From Prostheceraeus crozeri (taxonomy: Eukaryota > Platyhelminthes > Polycladida > Euryleptidae): 64,000 bases of DNA. The stretch spans positions 744,001 through 808,000 of the forward strand of contig CAJQUW010001420.1 of the NCBI GenBank assembly GCA_907163375.1. The letters are read 5' to 3'. The first letter of the stretch is position 1. Each line of letters opens with the position of its first letter. The notes below the pieces were generated by a model. It saw nothing but the letters and a program-made list of their open reading frames with translations, did not search any database and was not told the origin of the DNA. Below, piece by piece: positions 12,326-24,315 of this stretch. Made by a program: the position numbers and the translations under genes.

Positions 12326-12875
12326 AGACTAAATAACAAACATTTCACGTGTAATTAGAATTTCGAATTTGTTTTTTAAAAAATGCCATTTCTTGACTGT
12401 AAAATTTCTCGTTTTTCATGCGACGTGCGATTTGTGCAATTATTGTTAATGAACAATTCTGAATATACTTGTTTTGCGCAATGCGATTAACATAGTTTTC
12501 ACATTGTTTGTCGACTTGTACGACTTTCGGAATTCTAGAAGCTGAAGCACTCAATAGAATGACACAGTGTGGTGTCACTCAAACCATTGAGTTTTGGGAT
12601 CACAAGGTTTTGAAAAATGAAGCTCCTTATTATCAAAAATGCATGATTGTCTACCGTAGAGTCGAAATAGCTGTTGAATTTGAAAATAAGTGACCTTTTA
12701 AAAACAATGAAGATTAAAAGTATTCGTCATTTTGTCTTTTTACATGTGAAAACTCAGTTTCTAGGAAACTAGATATAGTGGACATGTGAAACTTGAATTT
12801 TCCGTCTTCTCTAAATGCAACCCAAATGGAGAATACGAAATAAGTGTTGTTTTTAATGATAATTTGACCACGAAA
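12326..12875. other. Downstream flank of ALDH1L, AT-rich
   Basis: It probably holds the ALDH1L 3' UTR; an ATTAAA-like variant occurs near 12713. Nothing else is supported. Confidence 0.4.
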
Positions 12876-13811
12876 ATGCTTAATTTTAAGCACTTTTCTA
12901 ACCATTTTGAAAAGAAGCTGTACCCCTTTATTTAGTTAGAGACACCCTGTTAATATCAATATTTTGTTGACAATGATCAAAATAGCCGATTTGTGTAATG
13001 CAATCGTTTTTAAACCGATATCATGAATTTTCAACACGTTGATTTTAAAAGTCAATTTTTCAAGGAGCCAAAATTTCGTATATTTTATCTAGTTCTGCAA
13101 CTAAAGCCGTCAAGGTGGATTAACTTCTAGGATTTTTTATTTGAGTAATGTTTGGTGATATCCCAAAGCGGCTAGCGCTCACAAGTAGTTGGAAGATGGA
13201 AATTTGCCTTTAAAGATAGGTACAAAAGTGCTTAATTTTAAGCACTTTCCTAAATTAAAGTACTCCACTTTGAAAGCATATTTCTTCAAAACTACAACCG
13301 CTAATAACTCTAGACCACTTTCTGCAAAAGAGGAACGATATGAATTGTTATAAACGATTAACAGGCAACGGCTTGAGAAACCTATCAATATTTTTATTTG
13401 ATAATTAACAGAAAATGTAGGTATTTTTCACACGTCTGAAAACGACGAAAACAAGAAATTGACACTGAAGCAAACCCGCCAAGCTAATATTGTGATAATT
13501 CCTAGGCCTATGTCTTACGAATGATATGTATAGCAGTCAAGTATGCACACTTAATAGTTTTTCCTAAAATTGCTATCTTAGATTAAAGAGAAAAGTGCTT
13601 AATATTAGGCACTTTCCTATTTCAAGTTCCTTTTGAAATTGTATGTGTATAAATACCTGAATATGAGTTAAAACTGCATTAATATGGGGCGATAATCAAC
13701 CATAATGATCAGCTATATTCATTCATTCATGTTAAAATATGATTATATAAGGATATCATCATGACTTTCATATAAACGTTGATTGAGTAATCATCATGCT
13801 GCAGTATCTGA

Positions 13812-15020
13812 AGTTTTCGCAGGCAGGGGGTTTTCGATCCCGATGAAGAAATCATTGACTTCATCAACAGCGTCAACGAAAACTTCCAATGCGCTCTAAG
13901 TCCTGGGGACCGGCTTCGTCTGGATGAAAGCATGGTTAAATCTTTCCATCTGACTGGAAAAGTCAAAATTATTCGCAAACCGCGACCGATCGGCAATGAA
14001 ATCAAGGATATGTTGGACGCGCGGTCAAACATCGTTCTTAAGATAGAATTAAACGAAGGAAAAGAGAGAATGCGAGAAAAAGACCACGTTTCAGAATACG
14101 GAGCCACCACAGCCGCAGTGTTGAGACTGACAAAGGACTATCATGGATCAGGGAGAACTGTGATTGCAGACTCTTGGTTCGGTTCCGTCAAGAGTTCAAC
14201 TGCATTGATGAAAGTAGGTCTATATTCAATCATGCCAGTAAAAACAGCACACAAGAACTATCCGAAAGAGCTACTGAATGAGAGAGAACTCGAGCGAGGG
14301 GAATGGATAGCTTATGCCGCGAAACTTGATGACACAGACCTCCAGGCTGTTAGCTTCATGGATTTAAAGAAGAAGCAGTTCATTTCAACGTGCTCTACTG
14401 CGAACGCTGGAAATCACAGGAAAACAAAGCATCACGGTGAGATACCCAGACCGCAGGTAGCCGAGGAATATTTGAAGTATTGTTCATCGATCGATGTATT
14501 CAATCACTTCAGAACCGGTGCTTTAGGATTCGAAGAAGTTGTCAAAACACACTCACCGTATATACGCCAGGCATATGGTGTTCTGGGATTCATTTTTACT
14601 AATTCCTTCTTGGCGTATACATGCATATATTTTAAGCCTGGACAATCTGAATTGACTCATGCCGACTTCAAAATGAATTTAGCAAACAGTTTTCTCCATT
14701 TCACTATGATCAAAGTTGGAAATGAAACAAGAAGAGATTCTCTGAACGTTCCTCAAGATCTGATGCAGAGCTCTCATAGGCCAGCTGATTAGCCTTATCG
14801 AAAGCCATGCTACATTTGCCGACATGGATACGCTGAAAGTGAGCGAAACACAACATCATTTCAATGTGTCTTCTGCGAAAAACCTATCTGCAAACCAAGC
14901 TCAACTCGCCCCTTGGTCGAAGCACATTCAAGGACTTCCCCCAAAACGACGTCAAAAACGAGTTTAAATGGACTTTCCCTGACTATTCTATTATGCAAAT
15001 TATGTGATTTATTTGACTGA
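13812..15020 (+). pseudogene. piggyBac-type transposase, N-terminally incomplete, one in-frame stop
   Basis: The translation runs from FDPDEEIIDFINSVNENF through LRLDESM, GRTVIADSWFGSVKSS, VKTAHKNYPKE and CSSIDVFNHFRTG. This is the DDE_Tnp_1_7 core; Asp of LDES, ADSW and SID match the three catalytic Asp of piggyBac. A TAG stop at 14790-14792 is followed in the same frame by PCYICRHGYAESERN and FQCVFCEKPIC, the family's C-terminal Cys-rich finger, to a TGA at 15018. The usual acidic N-terminal region is missing and no TTAA-flanked TIRs were found. Likely a dead copy, although all three catalytic residues remain. A downstream Met at 13932 opens a 286-codon frame. Confidence 0.82.
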
Positions 15021-16119
15021 TATTAAGCCTACTCGTAAACCTGTCGGTACATTGATTGAGACTTCGCGGATATGTAAACAGAGATATATTCTGAAGAAAC
15101 GTGTTTTTCTTTTAGGATACATTGGGGTGTAGATTGATTAACTAAAACTGGTTACTTAGCCATTTTACGTACCAAAAACGAAGTATGAGTACATTTGTCA
15201 AAAATGCTTAAAATTAAGAACTTTTACCATCTGATTGCTATGTGAACTAGAATAATATTTATGATGCGAGTTATCAATCATAACTTTTCCTAATCACTGA
15301 GGATTTATTCAAGTTGTGTAGCACAACTAACATGCAGTATCTTTAGGTAAATATGTTATAAAAGCCCTTGTGGTTACTAGGCCGGATACTACGCTATAGA
15401 AAGTTTATAGAACATTATAGGCTTATAGCCACCAGGTATAACCGATATAATGCAACAATTGTGAAAGCATATCATACACATCAAAAATAGCAAGTTTAGC
15501 TATCACTTTGGTGTCGTGCCTACACTTTGGTATATGTTATCTAAAAAGAGAAAAGTGCTTAAAATTAAACACTTTTGCTTCTCATATTTAACCAGCGACA
15601 GCGGCTACGAAATGTATTCAATTTTAATTGCGGTTACATATGTTTCTATGAACACACATTCCATCAGTCTGTACTAATTCCAACGGCTTGGCGTCTTTAA
15701 AACACAATGATGTTGATAAAACATTTTTTCATTGAACAAAATATGTTAAAAATTAGCATAAAAATGGAAAATTTTCACATTTTGAAGTCCCCAAAGCTTC
15801 TATAACCTTTTTCTTCTGATTTTTCATCGCATTTCACATATTACAGCGCTATTCAATATTCATAGACAGTCAAATAAAAAAAACCGTATAGCTTTTACAA
15901 AATGACAATTTTCTGATATTTTCAAAAAAATATTTTTGTTCAAAGTGATGTCAAACAAAAAGCAAGACCGATAAGAGGATTCCAAATTAGGACGTATTAT
16001 ACTTGAACGTAATGATTACAGTTGTGGAGAAAAGAAAAAAGAAAGAAAAAATGCTTTATTCACTGTCAATACAAAAGCGGTATATGACACTATTTTGCGA
16101 TACAACTTCTCAAACACAT

Positions 16120-16520
16120 TTTGAATACTTTACAAAAGAATTCGTGTACAGCGCAGAGGAACGTTTAACAGGGAACATTATTCTTGTTTGTCGAAGATCA
16201 TACATGCTTTTGCTACGAAAGGTGAAAAACTGTGACAACGGGTGACAATATCTGTTACTAGCAACTTTCCTGGCTAGTTTTATGCAAGGTCTTTGAAGCA
16301 TTTCATGCACACTACTGTTGTTCCGCAGTCCAGTTCCTGCCCATCTTCTCGCTAATCTATCAATTTTGAAGATCTTCTTCATGTGCTTCTGGCGAAGGTC
16401 ACATATTACAGGCCATGAATACAAAATTTGTGAAAAAACCAAGCTGACATAGGCTTGCCAGATAACAGCACTCTTGTTGCGGTTGTTTCTGAGTTTGGAG
16501 TTGTCGGCTGGTTTTCTGTG
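16120..16520 (-). pseudogene. LINE reverse-transcriptase C-terminal remnant
   Basis: The minus strand reads SKLRNNRNKSAVIWQAYVSL, VFSQILYSWPVICDLRQKHM, KKIFKIDRLARRWAGTG and, further on, HPLSQFFTFRSKSMYDLRQT. This is the thumb and tail region that follows the RT core in CR1/Jockey-type LINEs (Y..WP..CD, IDRRA.RW.G, SMYSLR). Only this end is present, with no RT catalytic motif in view. Confidence 0.6.
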
Positions 16521-16602
16521 TGATGAATACTAAATAATATCCATTTTCTAAAAGTGTGAAAAGTGCTTAAAATTAAGCATTAATGCTTAAAATTAAGCAC
16601 TT

Positions 16603-18786
16603 GGTCAATTTATCATTAAAAAGCAAGAATTCAAAGGGAAAAAGCTGAAGTCAACTCTTTAGGAAAGTCTCAAAAGCAAACTGGAAAAAGTAGGTTCAAA
16701 TATTTAAAGCAGCCTTTTCTTCCAATGACTTTAAGTAAAGAAAATAAACTCATAGTAGGGGAGGTGGGACCAATATGGGCACCCTACAGGTTTTCAGGAC
16801 TTATTTTTTTACAATAGTAGTTATTTTCGTCCCGGAACAACTCAGGGCCAGGAGAGCGAATCAGTCAACTTTCCAAAAAAGTTGGAGGTTCTAGGACCCG
16901 TAAGAATTAGAAGCGATTTTGTTAAAAGTCAAACTACCCATTTAGCCCAATTGCCAAATGGGCACTGACTTGGGGCTATATGGGTGTTGTATATTTTGAC
17001 TTATTGAATGATGTCTATCAACAGTTTTGTCGTCTCCTATGCATGATTGGTTCATCAAATTTAGAAATTAAAATGGATCATGACTATCGGCTGCGCATTG
17101 ATAGTCAAACAAGGTTTTTTAATCAAAGCGTCTTCATTCATGCCACATCAATCATGTGTCCAATTCTTATACGGTATTTGGTGCAAAGTTCAATCATCGT
17201 GATCTATTGTCAATTGCCGCACCGATGGCCTGCATGTACAAGATTACAAACAACACTTGGTAGACTCATTCTTGAAGGATAATAATAATCAACTGCTAGC
17301 AGGAAGCGATATCCAACTGACATTTCTCGAGCGCTTTCAGAGCAAATTAAGCTGATGCCAATCTCAGAGGCAAGTTAGGTGTTCATGATGAGAACTTTGA
17401 AAAAACACTAGGTGACATGCCCCGCGTGATTCACGCGTAATTACGGAACACCCATCCATGGTTAAGGACATTCTATTCTTCTACCCGCGTACATACGCGC
17501 TGCACTAAGAGTCAGAAATCACTTGATCTGATTCTGTTAAAACATGGGGAATGTTTATGAGAACGTGCGGGAGAGCGTTTATAGTTTGCGCGTCGTCCAC
17601 GGTTGTCTGCGCTGCCGCTTGAACCACGAAGATGAACCTCTAAGCATGTTCTGTCTTCCCTGAGAATGAAATTGAGGCCCTATCACATTGTTTAGCCTCT
17701 GATGCATGCAGACACATGAGACGCAAAGTCTATATAACAGGACTGCCAACTATACTAACTTATATAACTTATATTTCAGCAATATCCCACATAGCCACGG
17801 ATGTTTGGGGTCATGTGTATAATTACGCGTGATTGAGCGTGGCATGTCACCTAGTGAAGAATCTATGTCATTTAGGTTGCTATCTGAGTTTCATAAGCTC
17901 GATAACAATAATAGGTCTGTCTCTTCCCGACAAATTTCATGCTTTGGCGCATTGCTTGAATCTATTCTCTTTCCATCAAATTCTTAAAAACTTTTTGCAT
18001 TGATTCATAGTTCCATTTATGTCTTTCTATAAATCTCACATAGTTCAAGCTATTTGTGTGGAAAACAAGCATGCCAGAAATAGTAATAGTGATGATAAAA
18101 ATGCACTGCCCATTTTACCCCAGTGATATTGTAGGAGTGGGCTGGGCACTTTTCTTAAACTCACATTTTACGGAAACTATCAATCGTGGACCTAAATGGG
18201 AGTTAGATTGTCAATCTGGATGTAATTACGATGACGGGACAGTTTTCGTTTGCCTCGAACAATCAATTATCTATACAGAATGAGAGGCTTGGCCAAATAA
18301 ACATCTGATTTCATGGTCGTTAATTACCAAGGATCAAATTTATGCATTTTAATTGCTACCTTCTTAGTGCGTGCGCAGTGCGCACGTGTGAGCGCGTGTT
18401 TTCCTTGAATTCCTGCACTATGACTACATAAATATACGTAATAAAATAAACTATATAAGCGCTAAAAACTATATAAATAATAAATATAATAAACGATGAC
18501 CATGACTAGTTCTCTGTCGAATTTGAAGTTCATGGGTCCTGAGCTAGAGGTCGAAGAACTCAAATTATCCATACTCATAGTCCACTGCTCATATTTATCC
18601 CGCCTCCCATATAATGTATTATCTGAAGCGTTTTCGATGACTTTAATCTTAAGATAGCGTCATATATAAAAGGATTCTAAATAATCTTGAACTGAAAGTT
18701 ACATTCAAATTACATAGCTATGAAAAGAGACTATAAGTAAGTAAAAAAATATGCAGACATGCTAAAAAAAGAGACATTGGACTACA
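16603..18786. other. Non-coding stretch with a possible old TIR element
   Basis: At 16757 a boundary-like GTAGGGGAGGTGGGACC begins. It resembles the end of the 34695-39668 element, and TGCCCATTTTACCCC near 18105-18122 could be a decayed opposite end. The MITE at 17407-17856 would then be nested inside. No gene is recognised, and the open frames here look random. Confidence 0.25.
17407..17856. mobile_element. CACTAG-ended MITE, copy 1 (450 bp)
   Basis: It starts CACTAGGTGACATGCC and ends with its reverse complement GGCATGTCACCTAGTG. A second copy in the opposite orientation lies at 39901-40378 and matches along its length (for example AACATGGGGAATGTTTATGA, and the reverse complement at the other site). 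Both copies contain many ACGCGT-type steps near the ends. The CACTA start suggests the CACTA/EnSpm group. Flanks are A-rich, so a target duplication cannot be read. Confidence 0.75.
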
Positions 18787-19742
18787 GTGTTGACCACTGT
18801 GTCGGAACAATTAAAGGTCCACAAAAACACTATTTACTTTTGGTTGCGAAGAAACTGTCAGCGGCCTGATGGAAGGCCTTCTGGCCGACCACGGCTGACT
18901 TCTTGCAGGTCAAATCGCTACATCATGCACCATGTGGTCGATAGTGATCCCTCTACCTCTTTATCTGAGCTTTCAAATCTTTCCAAGACAACTGCTTGGA
19001 GACTTAAGGAGTTGAACAGTCGTAAGAGACAAAAGACAAAAGCGACAAAAGAAACTGAGACTGCAGTGGTCAATGAAACGTTGCCACTGGCGGAATCACT
19101 TGTCACGTGTTGTTTGGTCAGATGAGGCAGCAGTCCGATTAAAATTCAAAGATGGACATCCACGCCTGAAGTCTGGGCAAGACATTCCCGATTTTTTACA
19201 TCGAGGAGTCAGGACGATTGCAAGAAATTGCTCATCTGGGGATCCATTTAGAGTGATGGTCGCGGTTCACTGCATGTTATGAGGGATGACATATGTGTGC
19301 TCGAAGAGCATGTTTATCCTTTACCATTCAGTTTAGGTGATCCATCATCTGATTGGAATCTCATGGATGACAATGATCCATGCCATCGTGTCAGGGCAAC
19401 TCAATTGTATAAAAGACAGGCAGGAATACGAACCTTAGACTGATGGCGGGCAAGGTCTCCTGACTTGAAACCAATCGAGCATGTCCGGTCTATCTTGAAA
19501 CGACGAGTTCGTCGACGAATTCGGCGAATTTGTCCTGGCAATGATTTGAATCTTTAGTGTGGCAGGAGTGGAATCAGATTGATCAACAGATTATCAGAAA
19601 TTTGATCGGTAGTATGCCTAATCGCATCCGAATGGTAATGGTAATAGAACTTAGAGGAGACGAATCTGCTATGCCTGCTGCGAATCTGCGCGTCTGCACA
19701 ATTCCAGCTACAGTCCGTTTCATAAAAAGTGGATCATCCTAA
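18787..19742 (+). pseudogene. Tc1-like transposase, decayed
   Basis: The N-terminal helix-turn-helix part reads VSEQLKVHKNTIYFWLRRN and PDGRPSGRPRLTS. Another frame gives HLSRVVWSDEAAVRLKF (the WSDE catalytic segment), then ARSPDLKPIEHVRSILKRRV (the SPDLNPIE segment) and a tail WNQIDQQIIRNLIGSMPNR. At least two frame changes separate them. The central DN..H segment is degraded. No clear TIRs were seen. Confidence 0.75.
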
Positions 19743-19867
19743 AATTTGACTAAATAAAACATAAATATGATACAGAAAGCATTTTTCATGTTATTTCATG
19801 TCCCTAATATATTTAAATGTCCTTATATAATCTGATAAGCTATGATACAGTAACGGTTCTTAAGAAG

Positions 19868-20380
19868 CTAATATTTTGTGGCCCTACCCTTATTGTCAAT
19901 GACATTACCAATTCGTCTAGGCATTGATTCGACGATATCGTTGATTTTTGACTGATCTAACTTTCTCCACTCTCTCTTTAACAGTGACGTAAGTTGTGAT
20001 ACGCCATCTGTAGGTAGCAGTGAACGACGAACGTTACGTTTTAGAATACTCCATACATTTTCTATGGGATTCAGATCAGGAGAACGAGCTGGCCAAGATA
20101 ATGTCCTAAGCCCTAATTGAGACTTGCATAAGTTGACTCTACTACTCCTGTGACACGTAGCATTATCATCCATAAATAACCAAGTCGATGGATCACCAAG
20201 TTGATCTGTCATTTGGCCAATGTTCATTCGTAAAACATTCACATAGCGTTCAGAATTCATGGTTCCTTGCTGTATGTGAAGTTCAGAGCGGCCATTGGTC
20301 CAAATGCCAGCCCAAATCAGTAGAGTCGCACCACCTTGTACCCGGGGACGATGTAAATGTCTCGGTACCCTAGTTCTAGC
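19868..20380 (-). pseudogene. Tc1-like transposase, C-terminal two thirds
   Basis: The minus strand reads GGATLLIWAGIWTNGRSELH, IQQGTMNSERYVNVL, TWLFMDDNATCHRSS (second catalytic Asp) and PARSPDLNPIENVWSILKRN (catalytic Glu), ending RIGNVIDNKGRATKY at 19868. The frame is open from about 20380. The DNA-binding domain and the WSDE segment are missing on the right. It faces the + strand Tc1 copy at 18787-19742 tail to tail and is related but not a copy of it. Confidence 0.8.
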
Positions 20381-20929
20381 AAGGTTGACACTTTGCCTTT
20401 TGTGAATGCGATCTCGTTATTGTTCATTTGTGCTTTGTATTGTTTTCAACCGGTAAGAGATAGATTTCTAGCTGAAAGCAATCAGGAGTGCTGCCAACAC
20501 CACCGCAACGAAGTCAGGAAGCTATGGAACATGAAGTCCAGTTAATCACATGTAGCAGTTACATTATTGTTGATGAATAATGGTGCTATACTGGCTCTGA
20601 TTGACCGATTTTCTTTATTTTTGCTTTGCTTGATAGCTTTTGGCTTGTAGAACAACATATTTCATAACAAAGGAAACAAATGTAATTTTATAAGAGCGAG
20701 GTATGATTTTGTGTAACATTGCTAAATGAAGATCAAATTATCTACTACTTTTTTATCTATAACAGGAAAACAACTCAATATTCAGGCTTGAAATTTCCAA
20801 CAATGATATTAGTAAGCACAACTGACATATCTTCCAAATTTCAGAGAAATTCGTTCAAGTTTGGCGGAGTTAGACAAAGTTGAAGTTAAGGCGCTGTTTA
20901 AAGGTGATCCATTTTTTATGAAACAATCT

Positions 20930-21050
20930 AGTTCCTCTTCTTGTCAGACACAATCAAGGAGAAAGACTTGCTAATCCAATATGACGCAGATTGAAGCTTT
21001 TTGCAAAAATGAAAATTTCTATGTTTTCTCTTATCCTTTGATGAAGTGAA
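20930..21050. repeat. Dispersed repeat, copy 1
   Basis: It begins AGTTCCTCTTCTTGTCAGAC and continues through CTAATCCAATATGACGCAG and AAATGAAAATTTCTATG. The same order is found at 26415-26535. No ends or coding content are recognisable. The family is unknown. Confidence 0.55.
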
Positions 21051-21479
21051 AACTCAATAATTTGTCCATGGCCACGCTTGTTCTCTCAGTGGTTTAACAA
21101 CAAGAATGCAATGCAGATATGTAACAGGCAATGAAATATGGAATGAGCGAATTTAAATGCGTCATGCTTAATACTCCAGGCAATCTACAGCGAATTACAC
21201 TGTGACCTGCCACAAATTGCAATAGTTTCAGGAGTGGGTTTATCTTGTAGAGAAAAAATCCCTTATCAACATATCAAAAATCTAGGAAAATCTAGTTAGT
21301 GGAACACCTTGACCTTTCCACTTGAAGTCACGAGTCTTTTCGAAATATAAATACACGCTTACTCAAATGAAATCGCAGATATAGATCTGCGACATCTGCA
21401 ACAGCCAATCAAAATGAAGCGCTGTAGCTGTGTCTCACTTGCTGGATCTACCTTCCGCATGACTCTCACCAATATCAGC

Positions 21480-21990
21480 TATGTTTTCTGAATTATGTCC
21501 TTTCCAGCGATTAGATTTCTCAGTCACTAGTTCAACAATACTTGTAGCTATCTGCACATGCAAACGGATGCAGATTCCTGCAAGTTAAGCCACAAATCTT
21601 CGAGTTTTACCATGAATAAGCGATCACTTTCTGCAACGATTGCCTTGTGAAAACGCATAGCTGTTCAAGCCACTAAGTCGAAAACGCGTTTATGCACCCT
21701 GACTTGTAGATAACTTTCCTAGGTACCTGTAGGGTGCAAATTGATGAAGATTTGTATGAGTTAGGACACAAATATTCATTATTCCATCAATAAGCGAAAC
21801 ATTTTTGCAAATAATCTCATGTGAAAATGCATATAAATTCAAGCATCTCTATCAAAAACACGTTTCCGCACACTTTTCACCTAATACACATTCTGAAGTA
21901 CCAGCAGATGTAAACTGATGCAAATTTGCCTATAGCAAAGGAAAAATATGGATGTGTTTCTGTCACCAAAACATCAGTCATATAATTACT
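21480..21990. repeat. Tandem repeat, period about 176 bp, three decayed units
   Basis: Equivalent landmarks recur about every 176 bp: TGTAGCTATCTGCACATGC (21543), CCTAGGTACCTGTAGGGTGC (21718) and TGAAGTACCAGCAGATG (21894); also TGTGAAAACGCATAGCTG (21648) and TGTGAAAATGCATATAAATT (21824), each followed by a CGTTT.TGCA or CGTTTCCGCACAC element. Units are about 60-70 percent alike by eye. Confidence 0.6.
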
Positions 21991-22159
21991 TCAATACGAA
22001 AACGCATACAATAGCACAGAATGGCCGTCCTTGAATCAAATTGCGGCTTCTGCAACAGAAAGCTGAAGCAGAGTAACAGGATTATGACTTGTGCAAGCTC
22101 AATTTTCATCGGTAGACTTGAAATTCTATGCGTTTTCATGAGAGAGTAGCTGCTGAAGA

Positions 22160-22335
22160 GGATGTTTTTTGTGATAGAAACACACTGAGATTTTTTCCTT
22201 CCCATAGGCAAATTTGCATTAATTTACATCTACAGGTACTTCAGATTTTGTATTAGATGATAAGTGTGCGGAAACGTGTTTTTGATAGAGATGATTGAAA
22301 TTCTATGCATTTTCACATAAGATTATTCATTTCTA
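22160..22335. repeat. Inverted copy of the 176-bp repeat unit
   Basis: CCATAGGCAAATTTGCATTA, ACATCTACAGGTACTTCAG, GTGTGCGGAAACGTGTTTTT and TGCATTTTCACATAAGATTA are the reverse complement, in order, of the unit at 21812-21985. The two arms could form a stem of about 170 bp around a loop of about 175 bp. Confidence 0.65.
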
Positions 22336-23918
22336 GACACCGTAAAAATGTCTAAGACGCTATCATTCATTATTCCCTGAGCGAACCGGTTGCTTAAACC
22401 TAGGGGTATTGAATATTATTCTCATAATTTAATCACTGTAAGAAAATTGAATTGTTGCAACCTTGCATCATATACTTCACAAACTTAACTTGAGTCGGCA
22501 AAGATGCCCATTAAAACGATAATCATAAATACCGTACTTGCAGGAGTTGTCATATAAGCATCTTGAAATGATATTTACCGGTAACTTAATTTGAGATTAC
22601 ATGATATGGCAATGTATTCCAAATGGTCATCAAATTCATAGCAGTCGTCATTTGTCGCCGTTCCTTGTAGCCTAGGTTAATAAAACAAGCAGACAGTTCC
22701 GTCTCCTCTGATAATGCCACTGGAGAATAGAGTTCGGACGAAATTTAGTAAAAGCGAGGCGAAGCCTGGCAAGTGTGCAATTACTGAATACCCAGATTCA
22801 AGTTGTCATGCAATTATGTATCTTACTTACCAAGTTCTTGTTGCTTCTTATTAGGGTTGCGATATTTAAAGCATGTTTTAAATATGAAAAAACAATGTTT
22901 TTAATATGTTTTTTAAAACACATTTTGTTTTGTTTATTCGTGCAAAAGACTTATTCTTCTTTCGACAGGCAATCCAAAAAGACGATATAATCCCTTCTGT
23001 GTAAGTTTGATTGCGCATGAAATGTCAGTAAGTCATTTCAGAAATGCACTCTCGTAGTCCTGTAGAGCGAGTAGAGTTTACTGCAATTCTACACATTTAG
23101 TGCAAAACAGTTACAGCGATAATCGAATCCACCGTGGCAGAATTTATGTGGAATTGCTATTGCTGATTATTACCAGCATTACCATGGCAAGGTTACTAAA
23201 CTTATAAAGATTGCCAATGGCGTCGCGTGCTCCCACACCACAGATCTTCGCTCGGCATTGGAATACTATTTCTATACCAGACTTTTTTATGTTATAACAT
23301 TAATATTCATAAAAGATGAATTTTTAATAACAATTTCCCGAATATTTTTTATGGCCAAGTGAATGTGCACATGAGAAGTGATTGCTCATGTCGCCCAACC
23401 GCCTTATTCAAGGAGCTGAGATTACTATATCACATCTCTGTCAAGACCACATTTTCTCGAGAAAAAAGGAGGAAGGGAAACAGTTTCTTGCGTTTCTCAC
23501 GGCTGGTCAGCCACTCATGTGTTTGAACTTTGATGCAAGTGTCTTGTGTATTTCTTATTTCTTTCTCTGTGAGTACTTTCAATTTTTAAATCAGGTGTTG
23601 GCCTACCTTGCTTGACGACTGTCATCTTTTCAGTATATTACCTTCGGACGAAAGGCGTGATTATGAGCTCATCTACAGTACTAAACATAGCGTCACATTA
23701 ATCACGCAAAAACAAATTATGGAATTCTACGGAATCTGGGTGTTCGAGTCAAATGCATTACTCTGCACTCATTGGCGAACGCTCATCATCTGATCACAGT
23801 CTTATCTGAACGTCAGTCAGCTGCTATTGTTGACGTAGCGGCCTCTCCGACGAGAAACGAAGGACCAGAACAATTGGGTTGCGCTCGGGTCGGGTCGCTT
23901 GCGCTCGAGACCCTTTTC
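22336..23918. other. AT-rich stretch, nothing recognised
   Basis: It contains short palindromic AT runs (for example around 22860-22920) and an ordinary base mix otherwise. The few open frames, up to 77 codons, show no family signature. Confidence 0.5.
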
Positions 23919-24315
23919 GGGTCGGTGTAAAATCCGATCGCTGCCGATCGGAGAAAAATTTCTCAAAGTGCTTTGAATCGCTAAATAATGCACATATATG
24001 ATAAGCATTGCCTTGCTAATCCTACGTTGTAACTAAAATTCATTGATGATAGCTTGTTTCCAAGAAAAATGACTATCAAGTTTCAATTAATTTGACCATC
24101 ACTACTGCCATTCAACTGTTATTTTCATAGTGTTCCCCTGCGATCGGCGGCGGTTTCAAGCATTCTCCACACTCGCAAGACCAAATACTACTCAGAGCTG
24201 TGGAGAAACCCCCGTCGATCTCAATATTTCTCTAACCGGTCGCTGACTTTATGACGAAAAGATAGTGATGGTTTCGATCGGCGCGATCGGCAGCGATCGG
24301 ATTTTACACCGACCC
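23919..24315. mobile_element. MITE with perfect 32-bp terminal inverted repeats
   Basis: Bases 23919-23950 (GGGTCGGTGTAAAATCCGAT then CGCTGCCGATCG) are the exact reverse complement of 24284-24315. The ends are rich in CGATCG and stand out from the AT-rich surroundings. Flanks are TTC on the left and TTC on the right, a possible 3-bp target duplication. The interior is non-coding. Perfect ends suggest a recent arrival. Confidence 0.75.

Larger units (their letters stand above)
12876..16602. repeat. Series of seven near-identical palindromes
   Basis: The palindrome GTGCTTAAAATTAAGCAC (or with TTTT/TATT centre), usually flanked by AAAA and TTTT, occurs at about 12876-12896, 13226-13247, 13593-13614, 15203-15224, 15553-15574, and as a tandem pair at 16561-16602. 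Centre-to-centre steps are about 350, 367, 1610, 350 and 1018 bp, with two near 350 bp. The text after several of them (CTTTCCTA, TTTTGAAA) is also loosely alike. The piggyBac remnant falls in the 1610-bp step. This may be an old tandem array or a set of protein-binding sites. Confidence 0.6.

Noticed and set aside
13727-14110. Minus-strand frame opposite the piggyBac gene
   Set aside because: Complement of the transposase coding sequence.
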